From: Dorea longicatena | Lineage (GTDB): Bacteria; Bacillota; Clostridia; Lachnospirales; Lachnospiraceae | Length of the DNA stretch: 64,000 bases | Direction of reading: 5' to 3' | Assembly: GCF_025150085.1 (NCBI RefSeq) | Contig: NZ_CP102280.1 | Location: forward strand, 139,001-203,000 | Shown: positions 35,611 through 44,983 of the stretch, piece by piece | Position numbering within the stretch: the first letter of the stretch is position 1 | How the letters are laid out: the number at the start of each line of letters is the position of its first letter | Notes under the pieces: generated by a model | Told to the model about the DNA's origin: nothing | Seen by the model: only the letters and a program-made list of their open reading frames with translations | Database searches by the model: none | Position numbers and translations under genes: made by a program

Positions 35611-37989
35611 TTATTTCAGCTCAGCGATCGTTACGCCGGCGTCACCTTCGCCAAATGCGCCAAGGCGGAATGATTTGACATGTTTCTGCCGTTTCAGATA
35701 TTTATGGATACCGGCTCTTAAAGCTCCGGTTCCTTTACCGTGAACGATTCTTACAGAACTGAGGTGTGCAAGCGAGGCGTCGTCCAGATATTTATCCAGC
35801 TCGGCGATCGCTTCATCGACTGTTTTACCAAGAAGGTTGATCTCAGGACTGATCGCAAGAGATTTGCCCATCTTGACTTTGCCTTTACCGGTCTGACGGG
35901 TTCTTTTGGCAAATGAATATGCCGGCGCTTCATCGATGATCTCCAGATCGGAAATATTAACTGTGGAACGTAAGATTCCCATCTGTACGGTGACATTTCC
36001 CTTGGAATCCGGAAGTGAAGTGACAGATCCGGTCAGGTTCATACTCAGTACCTTGACAGATTCTCCAAGTTTGAAATCACTTGGTTTGTAAGCCTTTTTT
36101 GGTTTCTTGGTATCTGTCTTCATGGAATTCTGTGTCGCGTTCATCTTCTTGCGGAGACGCTCACGTTCCTTTTCCATCTCGGCAACGGAGATATTGGCTT
36201 TGCCGAATTTGTGGAAATTACGCATGGTCTCATCGGCTGTTTCCTTGGCATCGGCCAGGATCTCATGAGCCTTTTCATTGGCCTCGCGGATGATACGGTC
36301 ACGCTGTTCTTCTAATTTATCACGTTTCTGACGGGTCTCTTCTTCGAGACGTGCCAGTTCACGTTTGTAGTGTTCGATCTCTTCCTGCTCTTTTCGGATG
36401 GTACGTTTACTTGTCTCCAGATCGGTTAACAGGTCTTCGAAGGATTCATCCTGTTCGGTCAGATGTGTCTTGGCATCTTCGATGATATAATCCGGAAGTC
36501 CGAGTTTTCCTGCGATGGCAAATGCATTACTCTTTCCCGGAATACCGATCAGAAGGCGGTAAGTCGGACTGAGCGTCTCTACATCGAATTCACAACAGGC
36601 ATTTTCAACGCCCGGTGTGGAAAGTGCGAAGACTTTCAGTTCGCTGTAGTGTGTCGTTGCCATGGTACGGATGCCTCTCTGGTGCAGATAGCTTAAGATG
36701 GCGATCGCAAGAGCAGCACCTTCGGTAGGGTCGGTTCCTGCATTCAACTCATCGAACAGTACCAGAGAATGTTCGTCTACATGTTTTAAGAACGAAACGA
36801 TATTCGTCATATGAGAAGAGAAGGTACTGAGGCTCTGCTCGATACTCTGCTCATCTCCGATATCGGCATATACATTTTCAAAAATTGCCAGTTCCGAACG
36901 GTCCAGCGCAGGAATATGAAGTCCTGCCTGACCCATCAGGGTAAATAATCCGACCGTCTTTAACGAAACGGTCTTACCGCCGGTGTTCGGTCCGGTTACG
37001 ATCAGAAGGTCGAAGGTATCACCGAGTGTGACGGTGATCGGAACGACTTTCTTCTTATCTAACAGCGGATGGCGGCCCTCACGGATATGGATCCGGCCTT
37101 CCGTATTGAAGATTGGCTTGCTTGCGTTCATGTTGATTGCGAGATTTCCTCTTGCAAATATGAAATCCAGCTCCGTCATGACTTTGTAGTCGGTGCGGAT
37201 GGAGTCGATATATTCTGCAACATCGGCGCTTAAGCGTGCAAGAATCACCTGGATCTCTTCCTGCTCTTTGCCGTAAAGCTCTTTTAAATCATTATTCAGT
37301 TTTACAACAGACATCGGTTCGATGAACAGGGTAGAACCTGTGGCAGACTGGTCATGGATCAGACCAGATACCTGGCTTCTGTATTCGGCTTTGACCGGGA
37401 TACAGTAGCGGTCCCCGCGCATGGTGATGATCGCATCCTGCAGATAGGTACGGAGCGAACCGTTGACCAGAGAAGATAATGTAGAATGTACTTTATCATT
37501 GATCTGGTTCATGGAACGGCGGATCTGCTTTAATGTACTGCTGGCATCATCACTGATCTCATCTTCGTCAATAATGCATCGGCGGATCTCAGTGCTTACC
37601 AGTGTCAGTGGCTCGATCTGCTGGAAGAAAGCATCCAGACAGTCTTCTGCATCGTCCACAGCCTCGTGACGGCCGTAAGCTTTGATCTGCCCTGCATTTT
37701 CCAGAAGTTTACAGATACGCAAAAGCTCTCCGCTTCCGAGCGCGGCACCGACTTCCAGACGCTTTAAGGATTCCCCGACCGGATTACAGCTTCCGAAAGA
37801 AGGACGTCCCTTCTTAATGATACGGGTAAATGCGGCGGCAGTCTGTTCTTGTGCGGCTTCGATATCCGTGATGGATGTCATCGGTTTTAATCTCTTGCAG
37901 CGTTCCTTGCCGCCAAAAGAAGTTGCCTGTTCTATTAAGATGTCAATAATTTTATGATATTCTAATTTAGTTAATGTTTTTTTATTCAT
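35611..37989 (-). CDS. mutS2: Endonuclease MutS2
   Basis: About 792 residues. The MutS-like core has Walker A TGPNTGGKTVSLKTVG and the Walker B region LVLFDELNAGTDPTEGAALA. A long coiled coil (about 520-625) follows, and a C-terminal Smr nuclease domain with LLGKTVDEA and IVHGKGTGALR. In Firmicutes it acts in ribosome rescue and in suppressing recombination. The ATG at 37989 follows AGGTGAG; the GTG at 37998 is less likely. It is divergent from the HtrA-like gene. Confidence 0.95.
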   Translation of the reverse strand: MNKKTLTKLEYHKIIDILIEQATSFGGKERCKRLKPMTSITDIEAAQEQTAAAFTRIIKKGRPSFGSCNPVGESLKRLEVGAALGSGELLRICKLLENAGQIKAYGRHEAVDDAEDCLDAFFQQIEPLTLVSTEIRRCIIDEDEISDDASSTLKQIRRSMNQINDKVHSTLSSLVNGSLRTYLQDAIITMRGDRYCIPVKAEYRSQVSGLIHDQSATGSTLFIEPMSVVKLNNDLKELYGKEQEEIQVILARLSADVAEYIDSIRTDYKVMTELDFIFARGNLAINMNASKPIFNTEGRIHIREGRHPLLDKKKVVPITVTLGDTFDLLIVTGPNTGGKTVSLKTVGLFTLMGQAGLHIPALDRSELAIFENVYADIGDEQSIEQSLSTFSSHMTNIVSFLKHVDEHSLVLFDELNAGTDPTEGAALAIAILSYLHQRGIRTMATTHYSELKVFALSTPGVENACCEFDVETLSPTYRLLIGIPGKSNAFAIAGKLGLPDYIIEDAKTHLTEQDESFEDLLTDLETSKRTIRKEQEEIEHYKRELARLEEETRQKRDKLEEQRDRIIREANEKAHEILADAKETADETMRNFHKFGKANISVAEMEKERERLRKKMNATQNSMKTDTKKPKKAYKPSDFKLGESVKVLSMNLTGSVTSLPDSKGNVTVQMGILRSTVNISDLEIIDEAPAYSFAKRTRQTGKGKVKMGKSLAISPEINLLGKTVDEAIAELDKYLDDASLAHLSSVRIVHGKGTGALRAGIHKYLKRQKHVKSFRLGAFGEGDAGVTIAELK

Positions 37990-38147
37990 GTTTCTCACCT
38001 GAACTTATTCTATGTTACTGTTCATACAGTAGCTGTAGTCAGTACCTATTCTACCTTATTTGGACGATAAAGAAAAGGATAAATATTGAACATTCCCATT
38101 CCATACGGTATACTATAAAAAGGATTGCAAAGGAGACGAAAAAGCTG

Positions 38148-39434
38148 ATGGATGAGCAGAAACCTCTGGAAAATAAGCAGGGAGAACCTGGGAAAAAAAC
38201 AGAAAAATCAGAATATTCATTTATGCAGGAGACGATCAAAGACGAGAACAGCCGTGGAAAAAAGTGCCGTAAAGACCTGCTTCGTATGGCGGGGCTTGGA
38301 GTGGTATTCGGTGTGTGTGCCTGCATTAGTTTTTCTGCGCTCAAACCATGGCTTGATAAGAAGTTTCCCGGAGATTCACAAGAGGTAGTGATACCGAAAG
38401 AGAAAGAAGAAGATAATACAGAAGAAAAAAAAGCGGATACCAGTAACAATACGGAGCAGACGCTGGATATTGACAATTACAGAGAACTTCAGAAAGCAAT
38501 GAACGACGTAGCCACAGAGGCCGGAAAATCCGTGGTAGAGATCATAGGTGTATCCGGAGAGCAGGACTGGACAGACGAGTCTTACGATAATAAAAACAGT
38601 GTGTCCGGACTGATCATCGCTGATAATGGGCAGGAGCTTCTGGTATACGGAAAGACTTCTATATTAAAAGATGCAAAAGAGATCCATATTAGATTCTCGG
38701 ATGGCAATACAGAACAGGCATCTGTGAAGAAGAAAGATGAAAGTCTCGGATTTGCGATCTATGCTGTGTCGGGAAGCAGCATTGAACAGTCAACATGGAC
38801 GCAGATCAGTAACGCCAAACTTGGCAGTTCCAATTCTGTACAGAAAGGGGACGCCGTGGCAGTGCTTGGAAAGCCATTTGGCTATGCTGGAGCGGTCGGA
38901 TTTGGAACGATTGCGAACAGCAGAAATGAACTGGATGCAGATGACGGAAGTTATCAGCTCCTTTGCACTGATATTGGTGCGGCAGAAGACGGAACAGGCG
39001 TGATCGTTAATTTGTCGGGAGAAGTAGTCGGAATTATTGATCAGAGTATTTCTGATAATAGCAGTAAAAGGCTGGTAACCGGGTATGGAATTTCGGGCTT
39101 AAAATCAGAGATTGAATTGTTGTCTAACGGACAGGCGGTGCCGTATGTCGGTATTCGTGGACTGGATGTGACGGCAGAGATCGAAGCTCAGGGAATTCCA
39201 AATGGAGTATACGTCCAGACAGTAGAGCCGGATTCTCCGGCAATGGCAGCAGGAATCCAGAGCGGGGATATAATCACAGAGGCTGCAGGCAAGAAGATAT
39301 CGTCGCTGGCGGTCTATCAGAGTGTGATGCGTGACCAGAAAAGCGGCAGCAAGATAAGACTCAAAGGACAGAGACAGGGATCCGGCGGTTATGTGGATAT
39401 TTCATTTGACGTGACAGTCGGAAGCAAGGAGTAG
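38148..39434 (+). CDS. HtrA/DegP-like protein lacking the catalytic triad, with PDZ domain
   Basis: About 428 residues. A cytoplasmic N-terminus, one membrane helix (about 47-68), a Glu/Lys-rich linker, a trypsin-like S1C body (about 110-310) and a PDZ domain (about 325-420, IQSGDIITEAAGKKISSL) follow. At the usual NHVV position the text is LVYGKTSI, the GNSGGP motif reads AEDGTGVIVN, and the Asp position DLAVL reads LGFAIYAV. All three catalytic residues appear replaced. It is therefore likely a pseudoprotease acting as scaffold or sensor. AAGGAGACG precedes the ATG at 38148. Confidence 0.8.
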   Translation: MDEQKPLENKQGEPGKKTEKSEYSFMQETIKDENSRGKKCRKDLLRMAGLGVVFGVCACISFSALKPWLDKKFPGDSQEVVIPKEKEEDNTEEKKADTSNNTEQTLDIDNYRELQKAMNDVATEAGKSVVEIIGVSGEQDWTDESYDNKNSVSGLIIADNGQELLVYGKTSILKDAKEIHIRFSDGNTEQASVKKKDESLGFAIYAVSGSSIEQSTWTQISNAKLGSSNSVQKGDAVAVLGKPFGYAGAVGFGTIANSRNELDADDGSYQLLCTDIGAAEDGTGVIVNLSGEVVGIIDQSISDNSSKRLVTGYGISGLKSEIELLSNGQAVPYVGIRGLDVTAEIEAQGIPNGVYVQTVEPDSPAMAAGIQSGDIITEAAGKKISSLAVYQSVMRDQKSGSKIRLKGQRQGSGGYVDISFDVTVGSKE

Positions 39435-39519
39435 GCTTGCCGGATGCTTCCGGGGAGATGTTTCGATCGTTGTAAAATATAGAATAATATTAATATAGAA
39501 TATAGAAAGAGGAAATAAG

Positions 39520-40461
39520 ATGAGATATATCAACACCCTTCACGAAGGAGAAACAATCAGAAATGTATATTTGTGCAAAGGAAAGCGTTCTGCGGAGACC
39601 AGAAACGGAAGACCATATGATAATCTGATCCTTCAGGATAAGACCGGGACACTTGACGGGAAAGTATGGGATCCGAATTCCGGCGGAATCGCAGATTATG
39701 ATGAGATGGATTTTATTGAAGTATATGGTGAAATCATCAGCTATAATAACAATCTGCAGCTTAACATTAAGCAGATCCGTAAAGCACAGGAGGGTGAATA
39801 TATCGCCGCCGATTATATGCCGACAACGGAGAAGAGTACAGATGGCATGTATGAGGAACTGCTTGGATATATTAAGAAAGTAGAGAACCAGTATCTGAGA
39901 CAGGTGCTGGAGTATTATTTTGTAAAAGACGAGACATTTATCCGTAATTTCAAGGGACATTCCGCTGCGAAGACGGTTCATCATGGATTCGCCGGAGGAC
40001 TTCTGGAACATACATTAAGTGTTGTGAAGTTCTGTGACTATATGGTGGGAGCATATCCGATCCTGAATAAGGACCTGCTTTTCACAGCAGCGATCTGCCA
40101 CGATATCGGAAAGACGAAGGAATTATCTTCCTTCCCGGAAAATGATTACACAGATGAAGGACAGCTTCTGGGACATATTGTAATCGGTGTGGAGATGATC
40201 GGAGATGCAGCCCGCAATATCCCGGACTTCCCGGAGAAACTTGCGAATGAATTAAAACACTGTATTGTTGCACATCACGGAGAACTGGAATACGGTTCAC
40301 CGAAGAAACCAGCACTTGCCGAGGCGATGGCACTGAATCTTGCAGACAATGCAGATGCCAAGATGCAGACACTGACAGAGTTATTCAAAGATAAAAAAGG
40401 AAATGACTGGCTGGGATATAACCGCCTGTTTGAATCAAATATCAGAAAGACAGTTATCTAA
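39520..40461 (+). CDS. yhaM: 3'-5' exoribonuclease YhaM-type (OB fold plus HD domain)
   Basis: A 313-residue nuclease. The N-terminal OB-fold (about 10-95, NLILQDKTGTLDGKVWD) binds nucleic acid, and the HD domain (about 155-280) supplies the metal site with FAGGLLEHTLS, AAICHDIGK and CIVAHHGELEYGS. It degrades RNA and single-stranded DNA from the 3' end. AAAGAGG precedes the ATG. Its stop overlaps the rlmD start by one base. Confidence 0.92.
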   Translation: MRYINTLHEGETIRNVYLCKGKRSAETRNGRPYDNLILQDKTGTLDGKVWDPNSGGIADYDEMDFIEVYGEIISYNNNLQLNIKQIRKAQEGEYIAADYMPTTEKSTDGMYEELLGYIKKVENQYLRQVLEYYFVKDETFIRNFKGHSAAKTVHHGFAGGLLEHTLSVVKFCDYMVGAYPILNKDLLFTAAICHDIGKTKELSSFPENDYTDEGQLLGHIVIGVEMIGDAARNIPDFPEKLANELKHCIVAHHGELEYGSPKKPALAEAMALNLADNADAKMQTLTELFKDKKGNDWLGYNRLFESNIRKTVI

Positions 40462-41873
40462 TGATGCAGAAGAATGAAATAGTAAAGGTAAAAATAGAAG
40501 ATATCGGAGTCGGAGGAGAAGGCATCGGCAAGGTGGATGGATACACGTTGTTTATCAAAGATGCCATCATCGGGGATGTTGTAGAGGCGAAAGTAATGAA
40601 AGCCAAGAAGAATTACGGCTATGCCCGCCTGATGAATGTCCTGACTCCATCAAAAGACCGTGTGGAAGAGCCGGTCTGTCCGATGGCAAGAAAATGCGGC
40701 GGCTGTCAGATCCAGGAGATGAAGTATCCGGCACAGCTTGCATTTAAAGAAGCAAAGGTACGCGGCAATCTGGAGCGGATCGGAGAAGTTCCGACAGAAC
40801 TTCTGGATCAGATCATGCATCCGGCTGTCGGCATGGACGGAGAAGGAATGCAGCCGTTCCGCTACCGGAATAAGGCGCAGTTCCCGATCGGAACAGATAA
40901 AGACGGCAGAGTGATCGCCGGGTTCTATGCCGGAAGAACACACAGCATTATCGAGAATACAGACTGCGCGCTTGGTGTGGAAGTCAACGAAGAGATCCTG
41001 AACTGTATTCTGGACTTCATGGAAGAATTCAAAATTCCGGCATACGATGAAGTGAAGCATAAAGGGCTGGTACGCCATGTACTGCTCCGTTACGGATTCA
41101 AGACAGATGAAATCATGGTATGTCTGGTCATCAATGGAAAGACGATTCCGCACTGTCATGATCTGGTCGGACGGCTACGTCAGATTCCGGGTATGACAAG
41201 CATCACTCTCAGTACGAACACAGCGAAGACGAATGTGATCATGGGCGATACGATCCGCCTTCTGTGGGGACAGGAGTTCATCACAGACTATATCGGTGAG
41301 ATCAAGTACCAGATATCTCCGCTGTCATTCTACCAGGTGAATCCGGTCCAGACAGAGAAATTATACGGACTGGCATTAGACTATGCAGGCCTGACCGGCA
41401 ATGAGGCGGTGTGGGACCTGTACTGTGGAATCGGAACGATTTCCCTGTTCCTTGCAAAGAAAGCAAAGCAGGTATATGGCGTGGAGATCGTACCGCAGGC
41501 CATTGACGATGCGAAGAATAATGCAAAGATCAATGACATTACGAATGCGGAATTCTATGTAGGTAAGGCAGAAGAAGTCCTGCCGGAGTATTACAAAGAA
41601 TATGAAAAGACACATAACGGAGAGACCGCACACGCAGATGTGATCGTGGTCGATCCGCCGAGAAAAGGCTGTGAGGAATCCCTGCTTCAGACGATCGTGG
41701 ATATGCAGCCGGAGAAAGTTGTGTATGTAAGCTGCGACAGTGCGACACTTGCGCGGGATGTGAAGTTCTTAAGAGCGAATGGGTATGAGCTTAAGGATGT
41801 GACGCCTGTGGATCAGTTTCCGCATACGGTGCATGTGGAAGTCGTGTGTTGTCTACATCGGGTGAATTCGTAG
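40461..41873 (+). CDS. rlmD: 23S rRNA (uracil-C5)-methyltransferase RlmD-type
   Basis: A 470-residue SAM-dependent RNA methyltransferase of the TrmA/RumA family. An N-terminal TRAM domain (about 5-60) is followed by the Fe-S cysteines CPMARKCGGCQ, the SAM motif DLYCGIGTISLFLA, VVDPPRKGCEES and the catalytic cysteine in YVSCDSATLARD. In Firmicutes such enzymes may modify U747 and/or U1939, so the exact target is uncertain. Translation is probably coupled to yhaM. A terminator lies 175 bases downstream. Confidence 0.92.
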   Translation: MMQKNEIVKVKIEDIGVGGEGIGKVDGYTLFIKDAIIGDVVEAKVMKAKKNYGYARLMNVLTPSKDRVEEPVCPMARKCGGCQIQEMKYPAQLAFKEAKVRGNLERIGEVPTELLDQIMHPAVGMDGEGMQPFRYRNKAQFPIGTDKDGRVIAGFYAGRTHSIIENTDCALGVEVNEEILNCILDFMEEFKIPAYDEVKHKGLVRHVLLRYGFKTDEIMVCLVINGKTIPHCHDLVGRLRQIPGMTSITLSTNTAKTNVIMGDTIRLLWGQEFITDYIGEIKYQISPLSFYQVNPVQTEKLYGLALDYAGLTGNEAVWDLYCGIGTISLFLAKKAKQVYGVEIVPQAIDDAKNNAKINDITNAEFYVGKAEEVLPEYYKEYEKTHNGETAHADVIVVDPPRKGCEESLLQTIVDMQPEKVVYVSCDSATLARDVKFLRANGYELKDVTPVDQFPHTVHVEVVCCLHRVNS

Positions 41874-42327
41874 AAGTCCTTAATTTCAGGCACTTTGCGA
41901 GGCATATGAGTTTCACACCAACAGGCAAACAGGGCAAGAAAAAGCAGATTATGAATGGCATCGAAGTGTCAGTAGTATTGCATCTGGTATGAGGAAATAC
42001 ATTCGGACAGAATTAACATTTTTTATTCAATAGCATAGAGAAAAGTCAAAAGGACGCTTGTTTTCAGAACTTCTGGAAGATGAGTGTCCTTTTCTTTTAT
42101 CTCAAGGCAAAGGAGAAGATAAAAAATGGCAAGGAAGAAAGAAATTTGTGGTGGAAATCACGCCTTATTATTATGAACACGGCGTTTGCCTGGAAGACCA
42201 TGATGGGACTTCTGCTCATCTTTATACAATCTTAATTTCAAAACAAACTTACTTACGCCCATTTAATACAAATAAAGATAGAATAAAGGCAATATAAAAA
42301 AGAAATTAAGATTATGGGGATATAGTT
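41874..42327. other. Intergenic region at the edge of the potassium module
   Basis: No convincing gene is seen in about 450 bases. An open frame without start (41879-42034) and one beginning with TTG at 42058 (79 residues, ending KDRIKAI) are present. The second begins inside a terminator hairpin. Neither product is recognised; they may be fragments left by insertion of the downstream module. Confidence 0.45.
42048..42098 (+). terminator. Terminator downstream of rlmD
   Basis: AAAAGGAC (42048-42055) pairs with GTCCTTTT (42086-42093), with further partial pairing inside, followed by CTTTTAT. Confidence 0.6.
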
Positions 42328-43668
42328 ATGCAACAGACAAACAGATCAAGACATCGACATATAACATCATTTCAAGTGATTAGTTTAGGGTTTTTATCCG
42401 TGATTCTCTTAGGCAGTCTGCTTTTGATGCTGCCGATTGCTACAAAAAGCGGTCAGTGTACCTCCTTTTTGGATGCTTTGTTTACCGCAACTTCTGCGGT
42501 TTGTGTGACGGGACTGGTTGTTAATGATACGGCAACCTACTGGTCTTTATTTGGCCAAGGAGTTATTTTACTGCTGATTCAAATCGGAGGTATGGGAATT
42601 ATTACGATTGCTATTGCGATTGCTGTTGTTTCCGGACGCAAAATCGGGTTGATGCAGCGAAGTACCATGCAAGAGGCAATTTCGGCTCCAACGGTGGGTG
42701 GTATTGTGCGGAGAACGCAATTTATTATTCGGACTACTATTCTTATCGAAATCATTGGTGCGGTTCTTTTAGCCCCTGTTTTTTGCAGGGACTTTGGGTT
42801 TTGGAAAGGAATATGGTATGCACTGTTCCATTCTATTTCTGCTTTTTGCAATGCAGGATTTGATCTAATCGGTATAAGAACCCCTTTTTCCTCGTTGACC
42901 TCTTATTCTGTACAGCCGATTGTAAATCTTGTAATTATGATGCTGATTATTGCAGGAGGTATTGGATTCCTTACCTGGGAGGATATAAAGAATCATAAAT
43001 GGCATTTAAAAAAATACCGGATGCAAAGCAAGGTGATTTTTATGGTAACAGGAATATTGATATTCTTACCGGCTCTTTACTTTTTTTATTTTGAGTTTTC
43101 AAATGTGCCTCTTACAGAAAGAGTATGGGTTTCTTTGTTTCAATCCGTTACGCCGAGAACAGCAGGATTCAATACGGCAGATTTGACTTTACTCAGTGAA
43201 GTTGGGCAAATGCTTATCATTATGCTGATGCTCATCGGTGGCTCGCCTGGTTCCACTGCAGGTGGTATGAAAACGACAACTCTTGCAGTTCTCGTTTCAT
43301 CGGCATTATCTGTATTTAGAAAAAAGGAACACACCAATTTTTTCGGCAGACAAATTCCGGATGACACTATCAGAAATGCAGCTACGATTTTTTTGATGTA
43401 TATCGTTTTATTCCTTGTCGGAGGAATGGTAATTAGCAGAACAGAAGATATTCCACTTATGACCGCTTTGTTTGAGACGGCGTCGGCAATCGGGACGGTG
43501 GGGTTATCGTTGGGAATAACTCCTGACCTGGGGCTTGTTTCCCATATAATCTTGATTTGCCTGATGTTTTTTGGCAGAGTGGGAGGATTGACCTTGATTT
43601 TTGCTACCATTTCTGAAAAAAAGCCTAACGGTTCAAAATATCCTCAGGAAAAAATTACAGTAGGTTAA
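42328..43668 (+). CDS. ktrB: Potassium uptake channel subunit, TrkH/KtrB family
   Basis: A 446-residue membrane protein built from four membrane-pore-membrane repeats. Filter-like segments are visible: SAVCVTGLVV, SAFCNAGFD, TPRTAGFNT and SAIGTVGLS. The loop GGSPGSTAGGMKT is characteristic of TrkH/KtrB. It forms the ion-conducting part of a Ktr system with the next gene. Base use is more AT-rich than in the rlmD block to its left. TATGGGGATA precedes the ATG. Confidence 0.93.
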   Translation: MQQTNRSRHRHITSFQVISLGFLSVILLGSLLLMLPIATKSGQCTSFLDALFTATSAVCVTGLVVNDTATYWSLFGQGVILLLIQIGGMGIITIAIAIAVVSGRKIGLMQRSTMQEAISAPTVGGIVRRTQFIIRTTILIEIIGAVLLAPVFCRDFGFWKGIWYALFHSISAFCNAGFDLIGIRTPFSSLTSYSVQPIVNLVIMMLIIAGGIGFLTWEDIKNHKWHLKKYRMQSKVIFMVTGILIFLPALYFFYFEFSNVPLTERVWVSLFQSVTPRTAGFNTADLTLLSEVGQMLIIMLMLIGGSPGSTAGGMKTTTLAVLVSSALSVFRKKEHTNFFGRQIPDDTIRNAATIFLMYIVLFLVGGMVISRTEDIPLMTALFETASAIGTVGLSLGITPDLGLVSHIILICLMFFGRVGGLTLIFATISEKKPNGSKYPQEKITVG

Positions 43669-43681
43669 GGAGAATAAAAAA

Positions 43682-44329
43682 ATGAAATCAATATTACTTA
43701 TCGGTCTGGGAAGATTCGGACGGCACATTGCTATGAAATTAGATGAATTGCATCATCATGTGATGGCGGTAGATAAAGAAGATACTCGAGTTGATGCTGT
43801 ACTTCCCTTTGTAACTAACGCTCAGATTGGGGATGCGACTAATGAGGATTTTTTAAGTTCGCTTGGTGTTGGGAACTTTGATGTTTGTATTGTGGCTATC
43901 GGAGATAACTTTCAGAATTCATTGGAAGTAACGTCCCTTTTGAAGGAACTCGGTGCAAAAATGGTGGTGTCTCGTGCCGCTCGTGATGTTCATGCAAAAT
44001 TTCTTTTACGAAACGGCGCAGATGAAATTGTTTATCCCGAAAGGCAGCTTGCCGATTGGGTTGCGATCCGTTATAGTGCTGATCATATTTTCGATTACAT
44101 AGAACTAGATGAAGAACATGCAATCTTTGAAATATCTATACCGGGAGAATGGATAGGAAAAACAATCGGTCAGTTGGATATACGAAAAAAATATAATGTC
44201 AATATTATGGCGCTGAAAACAAATGATATTATGAATTTGAAAATAAGTTCCGATACGCAGTTGTTAAAGGACAGTACCATGCTTGTTCTTGGGGAGACGA
44301 AACATATTCAAAAATGTTTTCATATTTAA
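43682..44329 (+). CDS. ktrA: Potassium channel gating subunit, TrkA/KtrA family
   Basis: A 215-residue cytoplasmic protein. The N-terminal RCK domain has the nucleotide motif LIGLGRFGRHIA and the acidic residue in AVDKEDTRVD. The C-terminal RCK domain (about 135-215) includes IPGEWIGKTIGQLD. The octameric ring gates KtrB, binding ATP/ADP in the N domain; C domains of this class often bind cyclic di-AMP. It starts 13 bases after ktrB, behind AAGGAGA. Confidence 0.92.
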   Translation: MKSILLIGLGRFGRHIAMKLDELHHHVMAVDKEDTRVDAVLPFVTNAQIGDATNEDFLSSLGVGNFDVCIVAIGDNFQNSLEVTSLLKELGAKMVVSRAARDVHAKFLLRNGADEIVYPERQLADWVAIRYSADHIFDYIELDEEHAIFEISIPGEWIGKTIGQLDIRKKYNVNIMALKTNDIMNLKISSDTQLLKDSTMLVLGETKHIQKCFHI

Positions 44330-44350
44330 TTTTTGAAAGAAGTTGGTGAT

Positions 44351-44893
44351 ATGAAAGACTTTGTTTTACTTATAGTGGTATTGGCAGCATTTATTTATGG
44401 TTATTTTCTTATGGAAAAGCTGGATAAATTTCTCAAGGAAAATCAATCCCAAAAACTTATTTCAGATTCTAAGCTCAGGATTGGATTTGAAACACCTGCA
44501 ATCATAGATTCTATTGCAGATCTATTAGAACAATTTTCAAGCGAATACCCAAACTATGAGCTGGACCTGTTCTACGGTTCTGTAAGTGAAATAATAAATG
44601 GGCTGGGAAATAATAAACTTGATTTTGGCTTTATCATAGAAAATTCTAACGATATTTTGAAAGATGAGTATTGTTCCTTATCCCTTCAAATAAAGCAAAG
44701 TGTCATTACTCCAGGCTCTATAGACATTGCGGTACATCCCATCAACACGATTGAGAAACCAGCGAGAGTGATATGGCAAAATGACATTAATTGTATGAAG
44801 GGTCTATTTGTCGAAAAATTGCGTGATTTTTCGGAGCGTTTTCTGCTTTCGGCTACACGCCCGAATGGAAAAAAAGAAGAAAAGGTGGTATAA
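44351..44893 (+). CDS. Membrane-anchored LysR-effector-domain-like protein
   Basis: About 180 residues. A single N-terminal membrane helix (DFVLLIVVLAAFIYGYFLM) is followed by a domain resembling the substrate-binding half of LysR regulators: KLRIGFETPAIIDSIADLL, then LDLFYGSVSEIINGLGNNKLDFGFI. There is no helix-turn-helix. It lies between ktrA and kdpD with small gaps, so it probably helps the potassium module sense a ligand at the membrane. The ATG at 44351 is chosen over the TTG at 44333. Function is unknown. Confidence 0.65.
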   Translation: MKDFVLLIVVLAAFIYGYFLMEKLDKFLKENQSQKLISDSKLRIGFETPAIIDSIADLLEQFSSEYPNYELDLFYGSVSEIINGLGNNKLDFGFIIENSNDILKDEYCSLSLQIKQSVITPGSIDIAVHPINTIEKPARVIWQNDINCMKGLFVEKLRDFSERFLLSATRPNGKKEEKVV

Positions 44894-44983
44894 TCTTTAT
44901 ACGATTTTAATGTCAGTGCTAAAATGCTTTTCTGAAATTTACGTATTATTCTATATAATGTTTTTGTATAAGGAGATGACCGT

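Noticed and set aside
42058..42297. A 79-residue TTG-initiated gene before ktrB
   Set aside because: Its start lies inside a terminator hairpin and the product has no recognisable pattern; left as a possible fragment only.
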